Shown here piece by piece: positions 8,099-15,875 of a DNA stretch of 64,000 nucleotides. Made by a program: the position numbers and the translations under genes. This DNA comes from CALCNS01 sp964425745 (GTDB lineage: Bacteria; Bacillota; JAAYKD01): the NCBI GenBank assembly GCA_964425745.1, contig CAYRNW010000003.1:100454-164453 (forward strand), written 5' to 3'. Below the pieces are notes generated by a model. That model did not search any database. It saw nothing but the letters and a program-made list of their open reading frames with translations, and was not told where the DNA came from. How positions within the stretch are numbered: position 1 is the first letter of the stretch; each line of letters starts with the position of its first letter.

Positions 8099-8844
8099 TG
8101 AAGCCCTATGGAGATACCATGAATGACGGAAAAATGCAATTGAGCTTTACTTTACCTGTATCATTTGGAGATAAAGCCGCTGCAGCAGCGTTGCAGTTAG
8201 CTTCACAGATGGGGCTTCAAGATCCTTCGGTCGCTTATCAAAAAGAACTCACGGAGAATTTTACATTTTTCGTATTATATGGCTCAGTTCAATACGAAGT
8301 TGATTACGCATCCATCGTTGTAAACCAACAAGATGAAATAATTCTTTCTATGGAAGAAGCAGACGAGATAATCCGACGGCAAATCGGGAGAAAATTAGTG
8401 GTCGTTGGAGCATCTACAGGTACCGATGCCCATACCGTTGGGATTGATGCTATTATGAATCGAAAAGGCTTTGCCGGGCATTATGGGTTGGAGCGATATG
8501 AGATGTTGGAAACCTATAATTTAGGGAGTCAGGTTCAAAATGAAGCCTTTTTAGAAAAAGCGATGGAAGTCAATGCCGATGTTTGCTTGGTTTCACAAAC
8601 GGTTACCCAGAAGGATGTTCACATTCATAATCTGACACACCTTATTGAATTAGCGGAGGCAGAAGGGGTTCGGGATCGTATGTTATTTATCTGTGGAGGT
8701 GCTCGCATAACCCATGCATTAGCAAAAGAAATGGGTTATGATGCCGGTTTTGGCAGTGGAAAATTCGCAGATGATGTAGCAAGCTTTATGATTCAAGAGT
8801 TTATTCGCCGTCAAGAGCAAAAGCGGCGTGGCAATTATTCATAA
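8098..8844 (+). CDS. kamE: Lysine 5,6-aminomutase beta subunit (KamE), cobalamin- and PLP-binding
   Basis: 248-residue small subunit. A dimerisation domain (residues 10-90) is followed by a B12-binding Rossmann domain with DAHTVG, whose His112 is the expected cobalt ligand. Lys123, eleven residues after that histidine, matches the spacing of the lysine that holds PLP in characterised beta subunits. The start overlaps the kamD stop by one base, with AAGGAGG five bases before it. No missing key residue was noticed. The next gene follows after 18 bases with its own ribosome site. Confidence 0.95.
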   Translation: MKPYGDTMNDGKMQLSFTLPVSFGDKAAAAALQLASQMGLQDPSVAYQKELTENFTFFVLYGSVQYEVDYASIVVNQQDEIILSMEEADEIIRRQIGRKLVVVGASTGTDAHTVGIDAIMNRKGFAGHYGLERYEMLETYNLGSQVQNEAFLEKAMEVNADVCLVSQTVTQKDVHIHNLTHLIELAEAEGVRDRMLFICGGARITHALAKEMGYDAGFGSGKFADDVASFMIQEFIRRQEQKRRGNYS

Positions 8845-8862
8845 AAGAAAGAAGGAGTTAAC

Positions 8863-10056
8863 ATGCATAAGGTTTATGTAGTCAGTGCTTGTCGTACAGC
8901 CATTGGCACCATGGGTGGAAGTTTGAAGGACACCTCGGCTGTTTCATTAGGGGCTCTTGTGATTAAAGCTGCTCTAGACCGAGCCGGATTGAAACCGGAT
9001 CAAGTGTGCGAAGTGGCCATGGGGAATGTGTTGCAAGCAGGGTTAGGGCAAAATCCCGCCAGGCAAGCGGCTGTGGCAGCAGGTATACCCATCGATAAGC
9101 CCTCTATGACTGTGAACAAGGTTTGTGGTTCTGGGCTCAACAGTGTTGTTTATGCTCAACGTAGTATTCTAGCAGGAGAAGCGGATTGCATTATTGCTGG
9201 GGGTATGGAGAATATGGATCAAGCCCCCTATGTGCTTAGAAATCTTCGCTATGGTTCTAGGATGGGGCATCAGGAAGCAGTAGACCTCATGGTATATGAC
9301 GGATTGACTGATGTATTTAATCAGTATCACATGGGGATTACGGCAGAAAATATAGCAGAGCAATTCGGAATTTCACGATTGCAACAAGATGAATTTGCTT
9401 TAACTTCTCAAGCCAGAGCGGAAAACGCAATTAAGGGTGGACGGTTTCAAGAAGAAATCGTTCCGGTAGAACTTGTGGATCGCAAGAAAAATGTCACTCT
9501 ATTTCAACAGGACGAGCATCCTCGCTTTGCTAGCACGTTAGAAGCCCTACAAAAATTACGACCCGCTTTCAAAAAAGATGGATCCGTGACAGCTGGTAAT
9601 GCTTCCGGCATCAACGATGGAGCTGCAGCCTTAATTGTATGCAGCGAACGCTTTTTAGAAGAGCACAAATTGAAGCCCTTGGCACGTATTATCAGCAGTG
9701 GTTCGGTTGGCGTTGATCCATCCATCATGGGATTAGGACCAATTCCTTCTGTAAAACAAGCATTGTTAAAAGCAAATCTATCATTGGAGCAAATCGGATT
9801 AATTGAAGCCAATGAAGCATTTGCCGTTCAGTCTTTGGCCGTTATTCAAGAGTTAGGATTAGACCCTGAGATTACCAATGTCAATGGTGGGGCAATCGCC
9901 TTAGGTCATCCAATTGGAGCATCGGGTGCTAGGATCTTGGTTACTTTATTACACGAAATGGCGAAACGCGATGTCGAATATGGTCTCGCGACGCTCTGTA
10001 TTGGTGGCGGTATGGGTGAAGCCCTTATCGTTCAACGTGATGAAAGATGTAGGTGA
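8863..10056 (+). CDS. Acetyl-CoA acetyltransferase (thiolase)
   Basis: 397-residue thiolase. It cleaves acetoacetyl-CoA with CoA to give two acetyl-CoA. The nucleophilic cysteine is in NKVCGSGLN (Cys88), the C-terminal histidine in GGAIALGHPIGASG, and the second catalytic cysteine in CIGGGMGEA. In this operon it would take the acetoacetyl-CoA made from Kce-derived acetoacetate by the AtoDA transferase, so the end product can go to acetate and ATP. It can also run in the opposite direction toward butyrate. The ribosome site is GAAGGAG before ATG 8863. Confidence 0.94.
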   Translation: MHKVYVVSACRTAIGTMGGSLKDTSAVSLGALVIKAALDRAGLKPDQVCEVAMGNVLQAGLGQNPARQAAVAAGIPIDKPSMTVNKVCGSGLNSVVYAQRSILAGEADCIIAGGMENMDQAPYVLRNLRYGSRMGHQEAVDLMVYDGLTDVFNQYHMGITAENIAEQFGISRLQQDEFALTSQARAENAIKGGRFQEEIVPVELVDRKKNVTLFQQDEHPRFASTLEALQKLRPAFKKDGSVTAGNASGINDGAAALIVCSERFLEEHKLKPLARIISSGSVGVDPSIMGLGPIPSVKQALLKANLSLEQIGLIEANEAFAVQSLAVIQELGLDPEITNVNGGAIALGHPIGASGARILVTLLHEMAKRDVEYGLATLCIGGGMGEALIVQRDERCR

Positions 10057-10061
10057 TATGG

Positions 10062-10826
10062 ATGAAAAATATTATTGTAAGTATAGATAAAAAAGTTGTG
10101 ACTCTAACAATTTCCAGACCGGAAGCGATGAATGCATTGACGTCTGAACTGCTGACTGAATTATCGTCAGCATTACGCGAAATTGCCGATCATCCGGAGT
10201 ATCGCTGTCTTATCGTTAAGGGAGCAGGGGATAAAGCCTTTGTTGCAGGAGCTGATATCAGTGAAATGCAAAACTTTAATGCTCGCCAAGCCTTTGATTT
10301 TTCACTGTTTGGAAACCGAGTTTTTGCCCAACTGGAACAGCTTCACATTCCTACGATAGCTGTTGTAAACGGGTTTGCCCTAGGAGGCGGTATGGAATTA
10401 GCTATAGCATGTGATATCCGCATTGCGACCTCGAAAGCAAAATTTGCATTACCGGAAACTGGCTTAGGCATTATTCCTGGTTTTGGTGGAACCTTCCGAC
10501 TTGCTCGACTCATTGGAGAAGGTCAAGCAAAACACCTGATGTATACGGGCAAAACTATTGATGGAGAGGAAGCCTACCGCATTGGGCTGGTCGAACTATT
10601 GGCCACAACAGAAACGCTTGATGAGGTTTTAGCCGATACTGTTGCCAACATTTGTAAGAACAGCCCTGCAGCTCTTCGCCAATTAAGTCGTCTTTTTGCT
10701 TTTGCACATGCCGATGCTACAGCTGCTGATTTTCTGCAAGAAGCAGAGCGATTTGGTGCCTGCTTCACCTTCCCAGATCAAAAGGAACGGATGCAAGCTT
10801 TTACCGATCGTCATCGAAAATCGTAA
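10062..10826 (+). CDS. Enoyl-CoA hydratase / crotonase
   Basis: 254-residue crotonase-fold protein. It has the oxyanion-hole segments AFVAGADISEM and GFALGGGMELAIACD and the two acidic residues typical of hydratases around ALPETGLGIIPGFGG. It interconverts crotonyl-CoA and 3-hydroxybutyryl-CoA, linking Kal's product to the dehydrogenase encoded next. The ATG at 10062 follows an AGGTGAT-type site; a GTG at 10053 overlapping the thiolase stop is an alternative adding three residues. Crotonase is not strictly needed to reduce crotonyl-CoA to butyryl-CoA, so its inclusion suggests an oxidative branch from crotonyl-CoA back to acetyl-CoA. Confidence 0.9.
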   Translation: MKNIIVSIDKKVVTLTISRPEAMNALTSELLTELSSALREIADHPEYRCLIVKGAGDKAFVAGADISEMQNFNARQAFDFSLFGNRVFAQLEQLHIPTIAVVNGFALGGGMELAIACDIRIATSKAKFALPETGLGIIPGFGGTFRLARLIGEGQAKHLMYTGKTIDGEEAYRIGLVELLATTETLDEVLADTVANICKNSPAALRQLSRLFAFAHADATAADFLQEAERFGACFTFPDQKERMQAFTDRHRKS

Positions 10827-10843
10827 GAATAGGAGTTGCTGCA

Positions 10844-11686
10844 ATGAAAATACTGGTGATTGGTGCTGGAACCATGGGCACTGGAATAGCACAATGCTTT
10901 GCCACGGCAAACATACAAACGTATTTGTTTGATATAAAACAGGATGCGGTTCAAAAATCGCTTCAAAACTTGCATAAAATCATGGATCGACAAGTAGAGA
11001 AAGGACGAATGACGGTTGAGGACCAAACTCGACTCTTTGATTCGTTGATACCTATACAATCAATTGAAGAATGCGGCACGGTCGATTTAGTGATTGAGGC
11101 AATTATTGAGAAAATGGAAGCAAAGAAACAGTTGTTTCAGATGCTCAGCAATCAACCTCTTGGTAGTCCAATTTTCGCAACGAACACATCAAGCTTATCG
11201 ATTACTGAGTTGGCAGCAAGTGTTCCTTGCTCAAATCGAGTGATTGGTATGCACTTTTTCAACCCTGCTCCCCTCATGAAATTAGTGGAAGTTGTTAAAG
11301 GTGCTCAAACTTCAGAGGATGTCGTTGAAAAGGTGATTGAATTAATAAAGAATCTTGGCAAACAACCAGTCATTGTTAATGAAGCACCCGGATTTGTCGT
11401 TAATCGAATCTTAATTCCCATGATCAATGAAGCAATCGGCATTTTTTCGGAAGGGGTTGCTTCTGCGCAGGACATTGATTTGGCAATGCAATATGGGGCA
11501 AATCATCCCATGGGTCCACTGGCTTTGGCAGATTTGATTGGCTTGGATGTCGTCTTGAACATTATGGAAGTGTTGCAAAGCGAAACCGGTGAGCCAAAGT
11601 ATAGACCCCATAGCCTTTTGAAAAAAATGGTTCGAGCGGGAAAATTAGGACGAAAGAGTAAAGAAGGATTCTTTACCTATTCTTAA
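10844..11686 (+). CDS. 3-Hydroxybutyryl-CoA dehydrogenase
   Basis: 280-residue NAD(P)-dependent dehydrogenase. The N-terminal Rossmann motif is VIGAGTMGTGIAQCFA (residues 5-20), and the catalytic region is GMHFFNPAPLMKLVEVV with its histidine. The C-terminal 3HCDH domain starts at about residue 185. It interconverts 3-hydroxybutyryl-CoA and acetoacetyl-CoA. Together with the crotonase and thiolase genes it completes a route between crotonyl-CoA and acetyl-CoA. The length is normal for the clostridial single-function enzyme, and there is no fusion to a hydratase. Spacing of 17 bases to the crotonase gene places it in the same operon. Confidence 0.94.
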   Translation: MKILVIGAGTMGTGIAQCFATANIQTYLFDIKQDAVQKSLQNLHKIMDRQVEKGRMTVEDQTRLFDSLIPIQSIEECGTVDLVIEAIIEKMEAKKQLFQMLSNQPLGSPIFATNTSSLSITELAASVPCSNRVIGMHFFNPAPLMKLVEVVKGAQTSEDVVEKVIELIKNLGKQPVIVNEAPGFVVNRILIPMINEAIGIFSEGVASAQDIDLAMQYGANHPMGPLALADLIGLDVVLNIMEVLQSETGEPKYRPHSLLKKMVRAGKLGRKSKEGFFTYS

Positions 11687-11704
11687 AAGGAAAGGAATAA
11701 GGCG

Positions 11705-12361
11705 ATGCAAATCAAAATCATATCATATCAAGAGGCGTTGCGTCATTTCTGTGACGGAATGACTCTAATGATTGCTGGCTTTATGGCGAATGGTAGTTCG
11801 GAACTCCTAATCGATGCAATCTTAGAAAAAGGAATTTGTGATTACACCATTATTTGTAATGATACAGCGATGCCGGGTTTCGGTATTTCCAGATTGATCG
11901 ATAGTAAACGTGTCAAAAAAATCATTACTTCTCACATAGGTATGAACCCAGAAACGGGACGTCAAATGTCAGCCGGGGAATTAGAAGTAGAGCTTGTTCC
12001 GCAAGGAACACTCGCAGAAAGAATCCGCTGTGGAGGTCACGGTCTCGGTGGTGTATTAACGCCTACCGGGCTAGGCACTCACGTAGCCGAGGGAAAAAGA
12101 ATCCTTGAAGTGGAAGGGAAGGAGTACCTTTTAGAGACACCTCTAAGAGCCGATGTCGCAATCCTTCATGGAACACGAATCGATTCTTTTGGCAATGTCT
12201 ATTATGCAGGTACAACACGAAATTTCAACCCTCTCATGGCCATGGCCGCGGATTTGGTTTTGGCTACTGCGGAAGAAGTCGTCGAGATTGGTACGTTAGA
12301 ACCGGAATGCATTATGACCTCCGGCATCTTTGTTGATTATATTGTGAAAGGAGATTCCTAA
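11705..12361 (+). CDS. atoD: CoA-transferase alpha subunit (butyryl-CoA/acetate:acetoacetate CoA-transferase)
   Basis: 218-residue alpha subunit of a family I CoA-transferase. The segment MTLMIAGFMANGSSELLIDA corresponds to the family's DGxxxxxGGF start region, although glycines are replaced (IAGF). In lysine fermentation the heterodimer moves CoA from butyryl-CoA, or acetyl-CoA, to acetoacetate. This activates the acetoacetate released by Kce and frees the butyrate end product. The stop overlaps the beta subunit start by one base (TAATG), consistent with an obligate heterodimer. The preferred CoA donor cannot be decided from the sequence. Confidence 0.92.
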   Translation: MQIKIISYQEALRHFCDGMTLMIAGFMANGSSELLIDAILEKGICDYTIICNDTAMPGFGISRLIDSKRVKKIITSHIGMNPETGRQMSAGELEVELVPQGTLAERIRCGGHGLGGVLTPTGLGTHVAEGKRILEVEGKEYLLETPLRADVAILHGTRIDSFGNVYYAGTTRNFNPLMAMAADLVLATAEEVVEIGTLEPECIMTSGIFVDYIVKGDS

Positions 12362-13026
12362 TGGACCCAAAAGAAATTATTGCTCGCAGGGCGGCTGAAG
12401 AATTATCCGACGGCAATGTGGTCAACTTAGGAATTGGCGTTCCGACAATGGTGGCCAATTATATTCCCAGCGGCATCCATATCATTCTACAATCCGAAAA
12501 CGGAATTATGGGTATGGATAAAATGGCTGACGAAAGCCATAGAGATCCACATATAGTTAATGCCGGTGGAACCAACGTGACTGTGAAAAATTATGCCTGT
12601 TATTTTGACAGCGCGACTTCGTTTGGCATTATTCGTGGAGGGCACTTAGATCAAACCATGTTGGGTGCTTTGGAAGTTGATGAAGAAGGTTCTTTAGCCA
12701 GTCATATCATTCCTAAGAAAATGATTCCCGGTATGGGCGGAGCTATGGATTTGGTCGTGGGAGCGAAACGAGTGGTTGTTGTTATGACGCATACCGCAAA
12801 AGGGGATGCCCCTAAGATTTTGAAACGTTGTCGTCTTCCTTTAACAGCATATCGTAAAGTAGATCGTATCATCACCGAGCTCGCGGTTTTTGATGTTACC
12901 CCTGGAGGGTTACTCTTAAAAGAAAAACGCAAAGGGCTTCAACTGGAAGAAATTAGGAATAAAACGGAGGCAAACTTTACGGTTGCCGTCGATTTAAAAG
13001 AATTTGGAGAAGTACAAGAAGGATAA
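12361..13026 (+). CDS. atoA: CoA-transferase beta subunit
   Basis: 221-residue beta subunit partnered with the preceding gene. The catalytic glutamate that forms the glutamyl-CoA intermediate is Glu46 in QSENGIMGMD. The later GGAMDLVVGAKRVVVVMTHT segment is typical of 3-oxoacid CoA-transferase subunit B. It is the last gene of the kal operon: a hairpin follows 18 bases after the stop. Its presence means that all steps from lysine to acetyl-CoA and crotonyl-CoA are encoded here, except for crotonyl-CoA reduction to butyryl-CoA. Confidence 0.94.
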   Translation: MDPKEIIARRAAEELSDGNVVNLGIGVPTMVANYIPSGIHIILQSENGIMGMDKMADESHRDPHIVNAGGTNVTVKNYACYFDSATSFGIIRGGHLDQTMLGALEVDEEGSLASHIIPKKMIPGMGGAMDLVVGAKRVVVVMTHTAKGDAPKILKRCRLPLTAYRKVDRIITELAVFDVTPGGLLLKEKRKGLQLEEIRNKTEANFTVAVDLKEFGEVQEG

Positions 13027-13043
13027 TCAAAAATCGAATCGAA

Positions 13044-13086
13044 ATAAGCAGACTAATCGGATGAATAGTCTGCTTATCTATTTTCA
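13044..13086 (+). terminator. Intrinsic terminator after atoA (moderate)
   Basis: An 11-bp stem (ATAAGCAGACT 13044-13054, AGTCTGCTTAT 13067-13077) with a 12-nt loop is followed by a broken T-tract (CTATTTTCATTT). The weak T-tract suggests partial read-through into the aldo/keto reductase gene 17 bases on. Confidence 0.7.
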
Positions 13087-13102
13087 TTTAAGGAGTGAAA
13101 AC

Positions 13103-14221
13103 ATGGAATCGTTACAAATGAAACGACTGGGATTCGGAGCGATGCGCTTGCCTGTTTTAGAAGATGAAACTACCATTGATCAGCCTCAAGTCAATCAAAT
13201 GGTAGATCATTGTTTGGCAGAAGGCTTTACTTATTTTGATACAGCTTATCCGTATCATGGAGGAAAATCGGAAGGTGCATTAAAGATTGGTTTAGTTCAA
13301 CGCTATCCTCGTAGTCAATACCTTCTTGCCGACAAGATGCCCATGTATCTCATTGAGAAAGAAGAAGATTATCCTCGCTTTTTCGCAGAGCAATTAGAAC
13401 GTTGTGGGGTTGAATACTTTGATTTCTACCTTTTGCATAACTTAGGAGTTGAAAATTATCGCAAAGCAGAAAAGACCAATGGCTTTTCCTATCTTCAGCA
13501 GTTAAAAAAATCCGGTAAAGCACGCTTCGTGGGCTTCTCGTTTCATGACACGGCTGAAGTATTAGAGCAAATCCTGACACAACATCCTGAGGTTGATTTT
13601 GTCCAATTGCAAATCAACTACGCAGACTGGGATCGCCCCAGTGTTCAATCGGGTGCGTGTTATGATGTCGCTCGAAAACACGGGAAACCGATTATTGTTA
13701 TGGAACCCATCAAAGGGGGGGGCCTCGCAAACCCGGTCGAAAAGATACAAAAGATGTTCCACGAGTATAATCCTACTGCATCAGCGGCATCTTGGGCAAT
13801 TCGCTATGCCGCTTCTTTAGAGGGTGTATTAGTGGTATTGAGTGGGATGTCAAAAATGGAACATGCTCTCGATAATTGCTCTTACATGAAAGAGTTTCAA
13901 CCTTTGAATGAAACCGAACAAAAGATTATTCAACAAGCAGTGGAAATTATCAAGCAATCGACCGCCATTCCCTGCACGTCCTGTCAGTATTGTGTTGAGC
14001 ATTGTCCCATGAGAATTAACATCCCCTCGCTTTTCAGTATTTATAATATGGTGGAGCAATTTGGGAGCGCAAATTTCCCGGCGATGCACTATACTCGTCA
14101 AACCTTAGATCGAGGCAAAGCCAGTGATTGTATTGCTTGTGGGGCTTGTGTGGCCCATTGCCCGCAACACATCCCAATCATTGAAGACATGAAAAGAGTC
14201 GCTGCTCGATTCGAGAAATAA
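13103..14221 (+). CDS. Aldo/keto reductase with C-terminal 2x[4Fe-4S] ferredoxin domain
   Basis: 372-residue protein. The AKR barrel carries the catalytic set Asp/Tyr in FDTAYPYHGG, Lys in LADKMP and His in YLLHNL. A C-terminal ferredoxin-like domain has two clusters of cysteines, CTSCQYCVEHCP and CIACGACVAHCP. Such proteins are common in anaerobes and probably exchange electrons between iron-sulfur carriers and a carbonyl substrate, but the substrate is not known. The start at 13103 has AAGGAG nearby; a longer frame from 13004 overlaps atoA and its terminator and is rejected. It may be co-expressed with the lysine operon by read-through. Confidence 0.88.
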   Translation: MESLQMKRLGFGAMRLPVLEDETTIDQPQVNQMVDHCLAEGFTYFDTAYPYHGGKSEGALKIGLVQRYPRSQYLLADKMPMYLIEKEEDYPRFFAEQLERCGVEYFDFYLLHNLGVENYRKAEKTNGFSYLQQLKKSGKARFVGFSFHDTAEVLEQILTQHPEVDFVQLQINYADWDRPSVQSGACYDVARKHGKPIIVMEPIKGGGLANPVEKIQKMFHEYNPTASAASWAIRYAASLEGVLVVLSGMSKMEHALDNCSYMKEFQPLNETEQKIIQQAVEIIKQSTAIPCTSCQYCVEHCPMRINIPSLFSIYNMVEQFGSANFPAMHYTRQTLDRGKASDCIACGACVAHCPQHIPIIEDMKRVAARFEK

Positions 14222-14232
14222 ACATAAACATG

Positions 14233-14268
14233 AAAAGAAGGGGTCCCTACAAGGGACCCCTTCTTTTT
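14233..14268. terminator. Bidirectional terminator between convergent genes
   Basis: The stem AGAAGGGGTCCCT/AGGGACCCCTTCT has a 3-nt loop and is flanked by A-run and T-run on either side, so it serves both the aldo/keto reductase (plus) and the amidohydrolase (minus). Confidence 0.9.
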
Positions 14269-14276
14269 GTCACACA

Positions 14277-15875
14277 TCAAGCACGATATACAATTTGCCC
14301 ATTGACAACCGTCATAACGGGTCGAACATTTTTTATTTCTATGGGGTCGATTTCAAAGAGGTTTTGATCGAGGACAACAAAATCGGCGAAATACCCGGGG
14401 AGTAAGCGACCTAATTGGTTCTCACGGAAGCAAACTTCTGCGCTACCCAAGGTATAAGCATCGACTGCTTCAGCAATAGTAACCGCTTCCGAAGCATTAT
14501 ATGGGGAATTTCCGTTGAGATCACGGCGGGTCACTGCGCAGTAAAGATTATGATAGGGATTCATATCTTCAACTGGGGAATCACTGCCAAAGCTCACCGG
14601 AATACCCAGTTTTAACATTGTGCCAAAAGCATAGGAGGTATTTGCCAAAGCTGTTCCGACACGTTGATAAACGATATGAGAATCGTAGTGAATAAAAATG
14701 GGTTGCACTTGTGCATAGATTCCTAAATCACGGAATCGGTGCAATAAGGGAAGGTCAGTAATTTGACAGTGAATTAAAGCGTGCCTTAAGGGGTTTTGGC
14801 CGTTATCAAGGATTTTCTCATAACTATCGAGCACCATTTCCATAGCACCATCACCAATGACATGAACAGTAACCTGGAATCCATTTTCGTGTGCGGTGCT
14901 GGTTAATGCGTCGAGTTGCTCTTGAGTTAAACATTGAATTCCGCAAGTTTCCGGATCATCGGCATAGGGTTGTCTCATCAATGCGGTTCTTGCTCCTAAA
15001 GAACCATCGACAAATAATTTAACCGGACCAATTTGCAACCATGAATTCCCTGAACCGGTTTTGTGCCCTTGAGAAGCAAAGGCCTTAATTTCTTCCGGTG
15101 AAGAGAAATTACATTGTTGATAAACTCGTAAAGTGGGTCTCTTCTCCAAAATCTTAGTATAAGCTTCCAACATCATCTCTGCATTTTCAGCATTGAGATC
15201 CATCGTCTGCACTGAGGTAATCCCTAGAGAAGCGGCATAATCCATGGCCAATTCTAGGCTCTTCATCATCGATTCCACGGTTGTAGGCGGATTCAAACGT
15301 TGAATTAAGCCATTGGCATTCTCACGGAAAACTCCGTTGGGCTCACCGTTTTCATCGAGGTCAAAATGACCCCCATCGGGTTGTGGGGTTTGAGCGGTTA
15401 CCGTGGCGGTTGAAATGGCAAGACTATTTGCTGCCAAGACATGACCACAAGCACGGCTCAGGATTACGATGTGCTCGGTCGAGATTTGATCAAGATCATA
15501 ACGATTTAGAAGGCGGTTTTCGTCGGTGAAATAATCCTGATTCCATCCCATGCCACTCACAATACTGCCGGGAGGAATTTCGTGGTCGGCGATGAATTTT
15601 CGAGTTCGGGTGATAACATCTTTAATAGAGGTCGAACCATAGAGTTGAACCTTTTGCATGCCGCTTCCGACCATATGTAAATGCATGTGGGAGTCGTGCC
15701 AGCCGGGAACGACAGTGCGTTGTTTAAGATCAACCTGTTCTGTTTGAGAATCAACATAGGATAAGAGATCGGAGTAAGAACCGATTTGTTGAATGATACC
15801 ATCTTCAATCAATAATGCTTCTGTGGTTTCGTTGGAGTGAACATAGAACTGACCATTGTAGAACAAGGTTTTCAT
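14277..15875 (-). CDS. Amidohydrolase family 3 (YtcJ-like) protein
   Basis: 532-residue metal-dependent amidohydrolase. The N-terminal beta-sandwich is followed by the metal motif HDSHMHLH (about residues 60-67). Later metal ligands are in VTVHVIGDGAM and HALIHCQ, and the catalytic Asp is in SFGSDSPVED. The substrate of YtcJ-like proteins is generally unknown; some deacylate N-acyl amino compounds. There is no signal peptide, so it is cytosolic. It overlaps the upstream permease gene by 4 bases and therefore shares its lysine-riboswitch control. That suggests, without proving, that it acts on a lysine-related or peptide-derived compound imported by the permease. Confidence 0.85.
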   Translation of the reverse strand: MKTLFYNGQFYVHSNETTEALLIEDGIIQQIGSYSDLLSYVDSQTEQVDLKQRTVVPGWHDSHMHLHMVGSGMQKVQLYGSTSIKDVITRTRKFIADHEIPPGSIVSGMGWNQDYFTDENRLLNRYDLDQISTEHIVILSRACGHVLAANSLAISTATVTAQTPQPDGGHFDLDENGEPNGVFRENANGLIQRLNPPTTVESMMKSLELAMDYAASLGITSVQTMDLNAENAEMMLEAYTKILEKRPTLRVYQQCNFSSPEEIKAFASQGHKTGSGNSWLQIGPVKLFVDGSLGARTALMRQPYADDPETCGIQCLTQEQLDALTSTAHENGFQVTVHVIGDGAMEMVLDSYEKILDNGQNPLRHALIHCQITDLPLLHRFRDLGIYAQVQPIFIHYDSHIVYQRVGTALANTSYAFGTMLKLGIPVSFGSDSPVEDMNPYHNLYCAVTRRDLNGNSPYNASEAVTIAEAVDAYTLGSAEVCFRENQLGRLLPGYFADFVVLDQNLFEIDPIEIKNVRPVMTVVNGQIVYRA

